Assembly (NCBI RefSeq): GCF_024748615.1
Contig: NZ_CP087168.1
Span: forward strand, 4,650,001-4,714,000
DNA from: Pseudomonas sp. B21-048
GTDB lineage: Bacteria > Pseudomonadota > Gammaproteobacteria > Pseudomonadales > Pseudomonadaceae
Length of the DNA stretch: 64,000 nt
Direction of reading: 5' to 3'
Below the pieces are notes generated by a model that saw only the letters and a program-made list of their open reading frames with translations, ran no database searches and was not told the origin of the DNA. Every line of letters starts with the position of its first letter. The first letter of the stretch is position 1. This document shows positions 1 through 8,073 of this stretch, one piece after another. Both the position numbers and the translations under genes were made by a program.

Positions 1-87
1 GATGGGGTCGCCGATGATTGTGCAGTTGCACTGCAAAGGGCCGACGGGGAAGGTTTCGCGGATGAGGACCGTATTCGGGGTTTCCAT
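1..87 (-). CDS. MBL-fold metallo-hydrolase, N-terminal fragment
   Basis: Only the first 29 codons lie in the window; the gene continues off the left edge. The visible N-terminus has the segment FPVGPLQCNCTIIGDP, which opens the glyoxalase-II-like MBL hydrolases (YcbL type) of Pseudomonas. The metal-binding HxHxDH motif would lie outside the window, so substrate and activity cannot be judged. It is divergent from the kinase operon, with about 100 bp between the start codons. Confidence 0.7.
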   Translation of the reverse strand, partial: METPNTVLIRETFPVGPLQCNCTIIGDPI

Positions 88-191
88 GGGTTAAATCCTA
101 CTGCCAAGGCTCTGTACTGCGGTTGTGATCCGCAAAAATGGTAGGTTATGCTCGCGTCGAGCCTATTTTGAAACAAGATGGCAGGAAGCCA

Positions 192-2108
192 ATGCCCCCT
201 CCAATGGAACACGTACTTGTCGATAAAAGCGTCCTTTTCCTGGACCCGGACATTATCAACCGCATTCGCGGCAAAAATGGACTGCCTTTTATCTCCCACT
301 CCGATCTTCTAGAGCTTCAGTCCCTGACCAAAGGGCTTGAGCAGGTCCACAAAAACGCTCGACAGTTTTTCCAATTCTTCGCCAGTCAGCCTTCCCGATC
401 GCACCGCGCACTCCCTAAAGGTACAGCACTGCGTCCCGGTGATTTGCTGGCTGAATGCGCGTTTGATGGCCATCCGATCTTCTTCCTAAAGCGAACGACA
501 GAGCCACAGGACCAGACTCCTTCCGGTGATGCCGTCGATTTTTGCCGTCACTACGACCTGTTGTTACTGACTTGCGATGAGGCGCAACTTACTCAGTGCA
601 AAGCCACTGACGCCAGAGCTCAACGCTGGATCGGCCGTGCGGAAAAAAACGGGGAAGGCACTTTGCCGCCGATCATGCCTTTCGAACTCCCCCAAAAGCC
701 TCTCACTACCGCCGACAGTCGTATCCATAACAAAGGCGCAAGCGTCACGGAAAGTTCGGTGGTAACGACGTCTAGCGGCCGCCGGTTGACCCTGAACAAA
801 TCCATCAGCTCCGGTGGCGAAGGAACGATCTACGCAGTGGCAGGAAATGCAGAAGTATGCAAGATCTATCACCCGGAGAAGCTCACTGAACGCCGCCGCA
901 AGAAGGTCGAGCTTATGGTGACGCGCCGAGTCGTTGAGCCTGGTATTTGTTGGCCGAATGAGCTGGTTTTCAATACGCAGAAAGAGTTCGTCGGCTATGT
1001 CATGCCTCGTGCGGAGGGGAAAACCCTTCAGGCCACGGTATTTGTCAAACCCTTGTTGGCAAGAACGTTTCCGCGCTGGACGCGACGAGATCTGGTGAAT
1101 GTCGCGGTTGCGTTTCTGAAACAGGTGCAATACCTGCATTCGCTGAACATCATTGTGGGCGACATCAACCCGAACAACCTGCTTGTGACACCCGACAGTA
1201 CTAAGGTCTGGATGGTCGATACAGACAGCTTTCAGATCGATCATTTTCCCTGCGAAGTTGGCACCGTGCCTTTCACCGCTCCAGAGATCCAGGGAGAAAA
1301 GTACGGCAACTACCTGCGTACCAAAGATCACGAGTTGTTTGCCATTGCCACCATGCTGTTCATGATCATGCTGCCAGGTAAACCACCCTATTCCCAACAG
1401 GGTGGCGGAACGGCGGCCGACAACATCAAGAACATGAATTTCCCTTATCGATTTAAAAAAGACAGTGGCAAAGGCAAGGTAAGCGTCACGCCGGTGGGTG
1501 CTTGGCAGCACATTTGGAGTCATTTGCCGTATCCGCTCAAGCAGGCCTTCAGCAACACGTTCGAAGATAATCAGCGACAACCGATCGGTGATTGGTTGAC
1601 GCTACTGACTCAGTACGGCGAAGAGTTGCTCAAGGGCAAGCATAGCGATGAGTTGTTCCCCGCCGCTTTCCATATCAACAACCCGGTCGAGGCTGTCTGC
1701 GGTAGTTGCAAAAAAACTTACACCGAATCCAAGGCCTGGCTTAAGAAAAGACAAGCCGTGGGTGGATCAACTCAATGCGCAGACTGTCAGAAGGCATCCA
1801 AACTGAAAAAACTGGCCCGTGAAAGCCAAAAGAAAACCAAGCTGGCAGAACAGCGTGCGGCGCCACCTCCGGCGGCCACCACGCCTCAGCCGAATCCAAC
1901 GCCGGTACGTAATATAGCGGCACCTGCACCTGCACCTAGACGCACTGCGCCGGCCACTGCCACCGTACGCCAGGCATCGACAAGACCGCAGCAACAGCAG
2001 CCGACTTCCGCCCGACCACAACCTTATAGATCCATGCCAACGCACGCGCCCAACCAAGAGGGCATGGTGGTGCGCTGGTTCAAACGACTCTTGAAGCATT
2101 TTTTGTAA
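192..2108 (+). CDS. PIN-like / Ser-Thr protein kinase fusion of a TerY-P triad
   Basis: First gene of a kinase-vWA-phosphatase operon. The kinase core shows a glycine loop (SSGGEGTIYA, about residues 204-213), an ATP-site Lys near 223, catalytic loop VGDINPNN with Asp 324, metal site VDTDSF (Asp 343/345) and a PE motif. A zinc-ribbon follows (C503xxC506...C529xxC532), then a Pro/Ala-rich linker and a basic amphipathic C-terminus. Residues 8-150 look like a PIN domain: VLVDKSVLFLD, a Glu in DLLELQSL and a late Asp in LLLLTCD. Start 192 is preferred to an upstream ATG at 138 because AGGAAG stands 4-5 bases before it; the upstream start has no ribosome site. The product is 638 residues. The kinase call is firm; the PIN call is inference from spacing of acidic residues. 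Confidence 0.85.
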   Translation: MPPPMEHVLVDKSVLFLDPDIINRIRGKNGLPFISHSDLLELQSLTKGLEQVHKNARQFFQFFASQPSRSHRALPKGTALRPGDLLAECAFDGHPIFFLKRTTEPQDQTPSGDAVDFCRHYDLLLLTCDEAQLTQCKATDARAQRWIGRAEKNGEGTLPPIMPFELPQKPLTTADSRIHNKGASVTESSVVTTSSGRRLTLNKSISSGGEGTIYAVAGNAEVCKIYHPEKLTERRRKKVELMVTRRVVEPGICWPNELVFNTQKEFVGYVMPRAEGKTLQATVFVKPLLARTFPRWTRRDLVNVAVAFLKQVQYLHSLNIIVGDINPNNLLVTPDSTKVWMVDTDSFQIDHFPCEVGTVPFTAPEIQGEKYGNYLRTKDHELFAIATMLFMIMLPGKPPYSQQGGGTAADNIKNMNFPYRFKKDSGKGKVSVTPVGAWQHIWSHLPYPLKQAFSNTFEDNQRQPIGDWLTLLTQYGEELLKGKHSDELFPAAFHINNPVEAVCGSCKKTYTESKAWLKKRQAVGGSTQCADCQKASKLKKLARESQKKTKLAEQRAAPPPAATTPQPNPTPVRNIAAPAPAPRRTAPATATVRQASTRPQQQQPTSARPQPYRSMPTHAPNQEGMVVRWFKRLLKHFL

Positions 2109-2132
2109 TGCTCAACTCAAAAGGATAATCCC

Positions 2133-2807
2133 ATGCAAGACGACTTTCTCCTTCGTCAGGAAGACCTCGCGGAAAACCCGACCACACGCGTGCCGGTTTG
2201 CCTGGTGCTAGACGTCAGCGGATCAATGGAAGGCGAGCCTATTGCGGAACTGCATTCAGGCGTTCAGATGTTTTTCGAGGCGATTCGTGACGATGAGGTG
2301 GCGCAATATGCCGCTGAAATTTGCATCGTGACCTTCGGCGGGACGGCGCAAAAAGTGCTGGATTTCAGTTCCATCAGTCGTCAGGACGTCCCCCCGCTGG
2401 TGGCATCAGGCATGACACCCATGGGGCACGCCGTGGGCATCGCTTTGGACTTGCTGGAAGCACGCAAGGAAGATTATCAACGTGCCGGCGTTGATTATTT
2501 CCAACCCTGGATGGTTCTCATGACCGACGGGGAGCCGACCGACGACATTGGTGAGGCGGCCGCTCGCGCAACCAGCATGATCAACAACCGAAAACTGACT
2601 GTTTTCCCGATCGCGATCGGTGAGGCAGCGAACGTGCAATCGCTAGCCCGGTTTTCCCCGTCGCGCCCGCCTCTGCGCCTCAAAGGCCTGCGCTTCAATG
2701 AGTTCTTTGACTGGCTGAGCCGAAGTGTTTCGCGCGCATCTCAATCGACACCGGGTGATGCGGTGGCACTGGATATTAAAGGTATCGAAGCCTGGGGACA
2801 GGTCTGA
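2133..2807 (+). CDS. TerY-like von Willebrand factor A domain protein
   Basis: A 224-residue protein made almost only of a vWA fold. The metal-ion-dependent adhesion site is complete: D27-x-S29-x-S31 in LDVSGSM, T95 in ASGMTPMG, and D132 in LMTDGEPTDD. No signal peptide or membrane segment is seen, so it is probably cytosolic. It starts 24 bp after the kinase with a good site (AAAAGGATAATCCC) and ends 3 bp before the phosphatase, so the three are co-transcribed. TerY-type vWA proteins are thought to be phosphorylation-regulated partners in tellurite/stress systems. No terC or terD gene is nearby, so a tellurite role is not shown here. Confidence 0.88.
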   Translation: MQDDFLLRQEDLAENPTTRVPVCLVLDVSGSMEGEPIAELHSGVQMFFEAIRDDEVAQYAAEICIVTFGGTAQKVLDFSSISRQDVPPLVASGMTPMGHAVGIALDLLEARKEDYQRAGVDYFQPWMVLMTDGEPTDDIGEAAARATSMINNRKLTVFPIAIGEAANVQSLARFSPSRPPLRLKGLRFNEFFDWLSRSVSRASQSTPGDAVALDIKGIEAWGQV

Positions 2808-2810
2808 GCC

Positions 2811-3608
2811 ATGCCTGACATCCCGGTAGACTTGCGCTGTAAAACGGCTTGCGCCTTTGTGACAGGACGCTCACACCTCAAAACTCAAACGCCTTGCCAG
2901 GACTATGTCGCGGCCAGAGAGTCGAACGAGGTGACCTGCATTTCATTGGCCGATGGGGCTGGCTCCAGAGCCAGATCCGAAATCGGCGCCCAAATCGCGG
3001 TCACTGCGACCCTAGCCTTTGTCTGCAAAAACTTTGAAAGCCTCTGGCAAAACATGGACAAACACAACGCGAAGGCAGCGCAGCGACTGGTTAATCGTTG
3101 TCTGGACGCGTTCAGACGCAAATCTGAAAAGCTTGGCTGCGACCTCAACGATCTGGCCTGTACCTTGTCGTTCGTCGCTCACTCTCATGGCCGCTATCTG
3201 GCAGGCCACCTGGGCGACGGAGTCATCGCAAGCGTTAATGTGGACGGACAACTTCAGGCCCTTTCTCATCCGGAAAACGGCGAGTTCGCCAACACCACGC
3301 TGTTTCTGACCGACCATAAAGCGGCGTCGCGGCTCAGGCTATATCGTGGACAGATTGAAGCCACGACAGGCTTTGCGATCATGAGCGACGGCACCGCAGA
3401 AAGCCTCTACCACAAATCCAGCGGCGTCCCCGCTCCGGCGATCCAAAAGCTGCTGGAATGGAATGCAACGTTACCCAGAAAAAAAATGAGAACCGTGTTG
3501 GGCGACAACCTTCAACAGTCCATCGCCACTAAAACCGGCGATGATTGCTCCATAGGATTACTGTCGATCCTGAAGCACTCCATCGATGGGGGTTCACACC
3601 CGGTATGA
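2811..3608 (+). CDS. PP2C-like protein phosphatase of the TerY-P triad
   Basis: A 265-residue PP2C-family metal-dependent phosphatase. Expected metal-ligand positions are present: D31 in CQDY, D48-G49 in LADGAGS, D136 in HLGDGV, D193 in MSDGTAES and D244/D245 in TGDDCSIG. The gene begins 3 bp after the vWA gene. With the kinase it would form a reversible phosphorylation switch, presumably acting on the vWA protein or a common target; the target is inference. It is the short PP2C type usual in TerY-P triads, with no fused sensor domain. No clear terminator separates it from the convergent regulator gene. Confidence 0.85.
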   Translation: MPDIPVDLRCKTACAFVTGRSHLKTQTPCQDYVAARESNEVTCISLADGAGSRARSEIGAQIAVTATLAFVCKNFESLWQNMDKHNAKAAQRLVNRCLDAFRRKSEKLGCDLNDLACTLSFVAHSHGRYLAGHLGDGVIASVNVDGQLQALSHPENGEFANTTLFLTDHKAASRLRLYRGQIEATTGFAIMSDGTAESLYHKSSGVPAPAIQKLLEWNATLPRKKMRTVLGDNLQQSIATKTGDDCSIGLLSILKHSIDGGSHPV

Positions 3609-3683
3609 CTGTCTCCGAGAAAAAATGACCGAAAACCTTCTGATCACAAACCCCGCATTGAATTGGAGGTCTTCAAACGGCGA

Positions 3684-6422
3684 TTACTGCAACACACCCA
3701 ATTCTTTCGCCTTGGCGACCGCTTGCGTTCGCCGTTCCACCCCAAGCTTGCTGTTGATATGACTGGCATGGGTCTTCACCGTGTGCAGCGAAATAAACAA
3801 CTGATCGCTGATTTCCTGGTTCGAACACCCTTGGGCGATCAGTCGCAGAACGGCCAGTTCACGCGTACTGAGTTGTTCGGCGGCAGGAGACGACTCCATC
3901 ACCGGTCGAGAGGCCATGACCGGAAGTTTTTCCGAGAGACTCTGCGAAACGGCCGTCGACGCACAGAGTTGAAGTTGCCCGCGTAGCCAATCCGGATGTT
4001 CGGTCAACAATGGGTCAAACGGTTGCAGGACACCACCGGCGGCCGCTTCCAAAGCCTGGGCCAGCGCCTTGCGGGCCTCGGATTCGCGCCCGCCCGCCAG
4101 CAACAGCCTGATTTTCTGACTCAGCGCCATCACGCTGAGCATCTGTCGGCCGCTACGCTGACCGTGTTCAAGCAACGCGTTCAAGCGTCCTTCGGCGAGC
4201 ATCGGCTGCCCCTTCATCATGTCCAGCACGGCTTGTTGCAGTTCAATGTGCAGCGGCAGTTGTGGATGGAATTCCGGGGGGGCTGCCGGTTTTTCTCCGT
4301 TGTAGGTCTGGCCCAGGCGCGCGAGCCAGGCTTCGGCCAGGTCGGTGCGGCCCTGGGCCAGCCAGAGTTCGCATTTGACCTGGGTGATCATCGCCAGGTA
4401 ATAAATCGGCGGGACGTCCCAGATGTGCATCAGGCGTTCGGCCTCGGCGAGTTCGGCGAAGGCTTTGGCGAACTCGCCGCTGCTGCCCTCCAGACGGGCA
4501 ATCACGCAGTGGCCGATCAGCACGCTGATGTCGCGACAGGCCCGCGCTTCGCCCAGACCCGCGAGCAAACGTGCCCGTGCGGCTTGGGGTTGCAAGCGCA
4601 GCGCCAGCAAAAATCCCTCGTATAAGGTCAACCGTGCGCGCACCGCATAAAGCCGTTGCGGGGATAAGCCTTGCAGGCGTTGCAGCCCTTGGCGGACTTC
4701 GTCCAGTGAGCGAAGAATCTCCCCGCGCGCTTGCAGCACGCGGGCGCGGTCGTAATGGGCCAGCGCCTCGAACAGCGGATTGCCGACCCGTTGTGCCAGC
4801 TCAAGGGATTCACGATTCAACCCCCGTGCACGCCAGAGATCACTGTCGGCAATGGCCAGATTGGACAAGGTCGAGAGGCATATCAGGCGCTGTCCATAGC
4901 GTTTGGCCGGCAGGCTTTCCAGCGCTTCGGTGCAATAGCGCAACGTCAGCTCGCGATTGCCTCGCCCCCGGGCGATGATGCCGCTCAGGGCCAGCCATTG
5001 CGCCAACATGGATTTTTGCGCGGTGGCCGACGGGGCTGGCAAGAAGCGGCTCAAGTGGTTGGCCAGTTCCTCGGCGGCGTCCAGTTGGCAGGCCAGCCCC
5101 AATGCCCAACTGTAGAGCACGATCAGCCTTGGCGTGCTGATCAGCAGGCTGTCGGGCAAGTCCATTTTCCAGCGCAACAGCATGCCAACGTTCTGCTCGG
5201 CCAGCAGCTGTTCTTCAGAGAGGTTTTGTACCAGATTCGCTGCAACGTCCAGATGCCCGGCACGTAACGCCTGCTCTACCGCCTCATCGAGTAACCCTTG
5301 GGCATTGAACCAGCGGCAGGCACGCAGATGCAGGCTGGCCGTGGGTACCATCGCCTGGGCGGTGGGCCGGCTGCGCAACAGGTCGGAAAACAGATGATGA
5401 TAGCGATACCAATGACCGTGTTCGTCCAGCGGCACCAGAAACACCTGATGCGCCAGCAGGAAGCGCAGGATCTCGGCGCTGTCATGGGCTTCGCGCACGG
5501 CGTCGCACAATTCGCTGCAAAAGCGCTCTTGAGGGGCGGTGTCGTAAAGGAATGACTGCACCTCGGCAGGCAGGCAATCGATCACTTCCTCGAGCAGATA
5601 GTCGCGAATCAGCCCTTCCCCACCGTACAACGATTGGGGCATTGCGCCTTCGCTACCCGCTTCGGAGGCCGCCAGCAGCCAGAAACGCAGCCCTGCCACC
5701 CAGCCTTCGCTGCGCTGGATCAAACTCTCCAGCGCCTCGCCACGCAATGAAATGCTGTGCCGATCGAGTAGGGTCAGAGCTTCATCATGGGTCAGCCGAA
5801 GATCCTGCTCATGCAACTCGAGCAGTTGCCGCGACAGTCGCAGGCGTGCCAGATGCCAGTCGGGACGTTGCCGGCTGGTGACCATGACCAGCAGGCCATC
5901 GGGTAAATGATTGAGGAAAAACTGCAGGCAACGATCAAGCACCGGGCCCTGGGCCAGATGATAATCATCAAGTACCAGCAACAGCGGTGTAACGGGTGAA
6001 AGGTGCACAGCCAGTTCATCGAGCAAACCGTCCAGCCATTCTTCGAAGGCAAATGGCTGATGACGTTGGCGCATTTTCAGCAACCCCAGCGCCTGGCTGC
6101 CCAGTTGCGGAAAATACTCTTGAAGTCCTTCAAGCAGGCGTTCAAGAAAACGACCGGGATCGCTGTCCCGAGGGCTCAACCCTAGCCACAGACTTTGCCA
6201 GTGATCCGGCAACCCCTGGCAAAACTCCACCGCCAATGAACTCTTGCCGAACCCCGCCGGTGCGCTGACCAGCAACAGCCTGCCACCGAGGCCGGCGCTC
6301 AGGCGCTCGCACAAACGCGGCCGCAGCACATGGCCGTCGGGCAGCGGAGGCCGGAAAAAGCGCCCGTCCAATGCGGCGACGGCAACGCTTGCAGGGCCCG
6401 AAAATGGGGACAGATCAGTCAT
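3684..6422 (-). CDS. MalT-type (LAL) LuxR family transcriptional regulator
   Basis: Large ATP-dependent regulator of 912 residues from the chosen start. It has a Walker A motif APAGFGKSS (residues 54-62), Walker B LLLVLDDYH, a long helical TPR-like middle, and a C-terminal LuxR helix-turn-helix (LSTRELAVLRLIAQGCSNQE, then SLHTVKTHASHINSKLGV). MalT-family proteins use ATP and an inducer to oligomerise and activate promoters. An in-frame ATG 24 bp upstream exists, but the start giving MTDLSPF has a better AAGAG signal. It lies downstream of the DUF1329/DUF1302 pair as in PA3921-PA3923, so it probably activates those genes; the inducer is unknown. Confidence 0.85.
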   Translation of the reverse strand: MTDLSPFSGPASVAVAALDGRFFRPPLPDGHVLRPRLCERLSAGLGGRLLLVSAPAGFGKSSLAVEFCQGLPDHWQSLWLGLSPRDSDPGRFLERLLEGLQEYFPQLGSQALGLLKMRQRHQPFAFEEWLDGLLDELAVHLSPVTPLLLVLDDYHLAQGPVLDRCLQFFLNHLPDGLLVMVTSRQRPDWHLARLRLSRQLLELHEQDLRLTHDEALTLLDRHSISLRGEALESLIQRSEGWVAGLRFWLLAASEAGSEGAMPQSLYGGEGLIRDYLLEEVIDCLPAEVQSFLYDTAPQERFCSELCDAVREAHDSAEILRFLLAHQVFLVPLDEHGHWYRYHHLFSDLLRSRPTAQAMVPTASLHLRACRWFNAQGLLDEAVEQALRAGHLDVAANLVQNLSEEQLLAEQNVGMLLRWKMDLPDSLLISTPRLIVLYSWALGLACQLDAAEELANHLSRFLPAPSATAQKSMLAQWLALSGIIARGRGNRELTLRYCTEALESLPAKRYGQRLICLSTLSNLAIADSDLWRARGLNRESLELAQRVGNPLFEALAHYDRARVLQARGEILRSLDEVRQGLQRLQGLSPQRLYAVRARLTLYEGFLLALRLQPQAARARLLAGLGEARACRDISVLIGHCVIARLEGSSGEFAKAFAELAEAERLMHIWDVPPIYYLAMITQVKCELWLAQGRTDLAEAWLARLGQTYNGEKPAAPPEFHPQLPLHIELQQAVLDMMKGQPMLAEGRLNALLEHGQRSGRQMLSVMALSQKIRLLLAGGRESEARKALAQALEAAAGGVLQPFDPLLTEHPDWLRGQLQLCASTAVSQSLSEKLPVMASRPVMESSPAAEQLSTRELAVLRLIAQGCSNQEISDQLFISLHTVKTHASHINSKLGVERRTQAVAKAKELGVLQ

Positions 6423-6616
6423 GGCCGGCTCTTGTTTGAAATGCATGATGGCGGCGTTACAGCTGTCCGCAGCCTAGCGGTAAACGAAGAGCTATTGAAG
6501 GTTGTTGCTACAAATGGCTACAAAAAGACTACGCGCAGAAGTTGCCAAGTCAGAGGTTCAGTTTTCTCCGACAGACCGTGTCGCCCCGCGTCAAGTGCAC
6601 CCTGATACACAATTCC

Positions 6617-6645
6617 AAAAAAAAAAGCCCCGAACCAGTCGGGGC
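6617..6645 (-). terminator. Rho-independent terminator after the DUF1329 gene
   Basis: On the minus strand a stem GCCCCGA / TCGGGGC with a 5-base loop is followed by an unbroken run of about ten T. It lies 36 bp past the DUF1329 stop codon and ends that transcript before the regulator gene. Confidence 0.9.
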
Positions 6646-6680
6646 GTTCTTTCGAGGATGCGGCCTCGGTTTACAACGTA

Positions 6681-8045
6681 TTAGCGAACGCCTTCCTGAC
6701 GCAAAGCTGCCGGGGTGAAGTCTGCGGTGCTGGCAGTGAAGCCGAAGTTATACGCCGACTTCTCTTCGTTCTTCATGCCCAGGGCCAGGTAGCGGCCCGA
6801 TTGCAGGTCGTACAGGGTTTCGAGGGCGTACCACGGCACTTGCTTGTCATAGTAGTTCTCGGCGTGAGCCTCGGCGACCCGCCACAGTTGCCCGCGACCG
6901 TCGTAGTGGTCGACTACAGCCGCTTGCCAGGTGTCTTCGTCGATATAGAAGTCACGCTTGGCGTAGATGTGACGCTGACCTTCCTTCAGGGTCGCGACCA
7001 CATGCCAGACCCGACGCAGTTCATAGCGAGCCAGGTCCTGGTTGATGTGACCGGCCTTGATGATGTCGGCGTACTTCAGTTGTGGCGAATCGAGCTTGTG
7101 GCTGTCGGAGGCGATGTACATCTCTTTCTTGCCTTCGAGCTTCCAGTCGTAACGATCCGGCGCGCCGTTGTACATGTCCAGGTTGTCAGAGGTACGCAGG
7201 CCATCGGCCGCGGTACCTGGCCCGTCATAGGACACCTGCGGCGCACGACGTACACGGCGTTGCCCGGCGTTATAGACCCATGCCGAACGCGGCTCTTTAA
7301 CCTGGTCCAGGGTTTCGTGTACCAGCAGCACGCCACCGGCCAGACGAGCCGGCGCGGTCACTTTTTGCTTGAAGTAGAACAGGATGTTGCCCGGGTTCTT
7401 CGGGTCGTAATCCTTCATCTTGTCGCGGAACACGAACTGGTCCTCGAAGTACACCAGGCTGAACGAGCCGTTCGGCTGTGGCGTGGCCTGGGTTAGCAGA
7501 CGGGTCACACTGCCGCCGCGATAACGGGTGATATGGTTCCAGATGACTTCAACGCCGCTTTTCGGAATCGGGAACGGGATCGCGGTTTCGAAATTTTCCA
7601 GACCGTTGCCGCCGGATACCAGATTGGTGTTGGTGGCGTTCTTCTTGATCGAGGCAAACACCTCATCCGGCACGGTGGCGCCGCGATGAGACGGGTAGAC
7701 CGGCATCTTGAAGGTTTCCGGGTAGCGCTTGAACATCGCGTACTGACCCGGCGCGAGCTTGTCCTTGTACTGGTCGACGTTCTGCGCGGTGATGGTGAGC
7801 AGCGGTTTTTCATTCGGGAACGGGTCAGCCAGGAAGCCTTTGCTGTCTACGGCACCGGCGTTTTTCGGCATGGGTTTCCAGGCCGGGATCGAACCGTCGG
7901 CGTTGCCTGCCATCTCGGCGCCCATCGGGGTCAGGCTCTTGCCCAGCTTGTCCGCTTCGGCCGCAGGGACCGCTGCCATGACACCGGTCGCCAGCATCGA
8001 AAGCCCCAGAACGCCAACGTGGAACAGACTCTTTGTTAGTTTCAT
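6681..8045 (-). CDS. DUF1329 family exported protein
   Basis: A 454-residue protein with a Sec signal peptide (MKLTKSLFHVGVLGLSMLA, cleavage near residue 25). The mature part reads as a DUF1329 protein: early KLGKSLTPMGAEMAGN, later RRVRRAPQVSYD and DYDGRGQLWRVAEAHAE-like segments. DUF1329 proteins are predicted to fold like lipoprotein-carrier envelope proteins and almost always pair with a DUF1302 protein, as here (29 bp apart, same strand). This suggests a periplasmic partner for an outer-membrane lipid or hydrophobic-compound system. The biochemical role is not established. Confidence 0.88.
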   Translation of the reverse strand: MKLTKSLFHVGVLGLSMLATGVMAAVPAAEADKLGKSLTPMGAEMAGNADGSIPAWKPMPKNAGAVDSKGFLADPFPNEKPLLTITAQNVDQYKDKLAPGQYAMFKRYPETFKMPVYPSHRGATVPDEVFASIKKNATNTNLVSGGNGLENFETAIPFPIPKSGVEVIWNHITRYRGGSVTRLLTQATPQPNGSFSLVYFEDQFVFRDKMKDYDPKNPGNILFYFKQKVTAPARLAGGVLLVHETLDQVKEPRSAWVYNAGQRRVRRAPQVSYDGPGTAADGLRTSDNLDMYNGAPDRYDWKLEGKKEMYIASDSHKLDSPQLKYADIIKAGHINQDLARYELRRVWHVVATLKEGQRHIYAKRDFYIDEDTWQAAVVDHYDGRGQLWRVAEAHAENYYDKQVPWYALETLYDLQSGRYLALGMKNEEKSAYNFGFTASTADFTPAALRQEGVR

Positions 8046-8073
8046 AAATGTGTTCGTCCTGAAAATGCAATGC

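Noticed and set aside
138..191. The long kinase frame starts MVGYARVEPI, resembling the N-terminus of serine resolvases (GYARVS).
   Set aside because: The similarity spans only about six residues, this start has no ribosome site, and nothing else of a resolvase follows. The start at 192 fits better.
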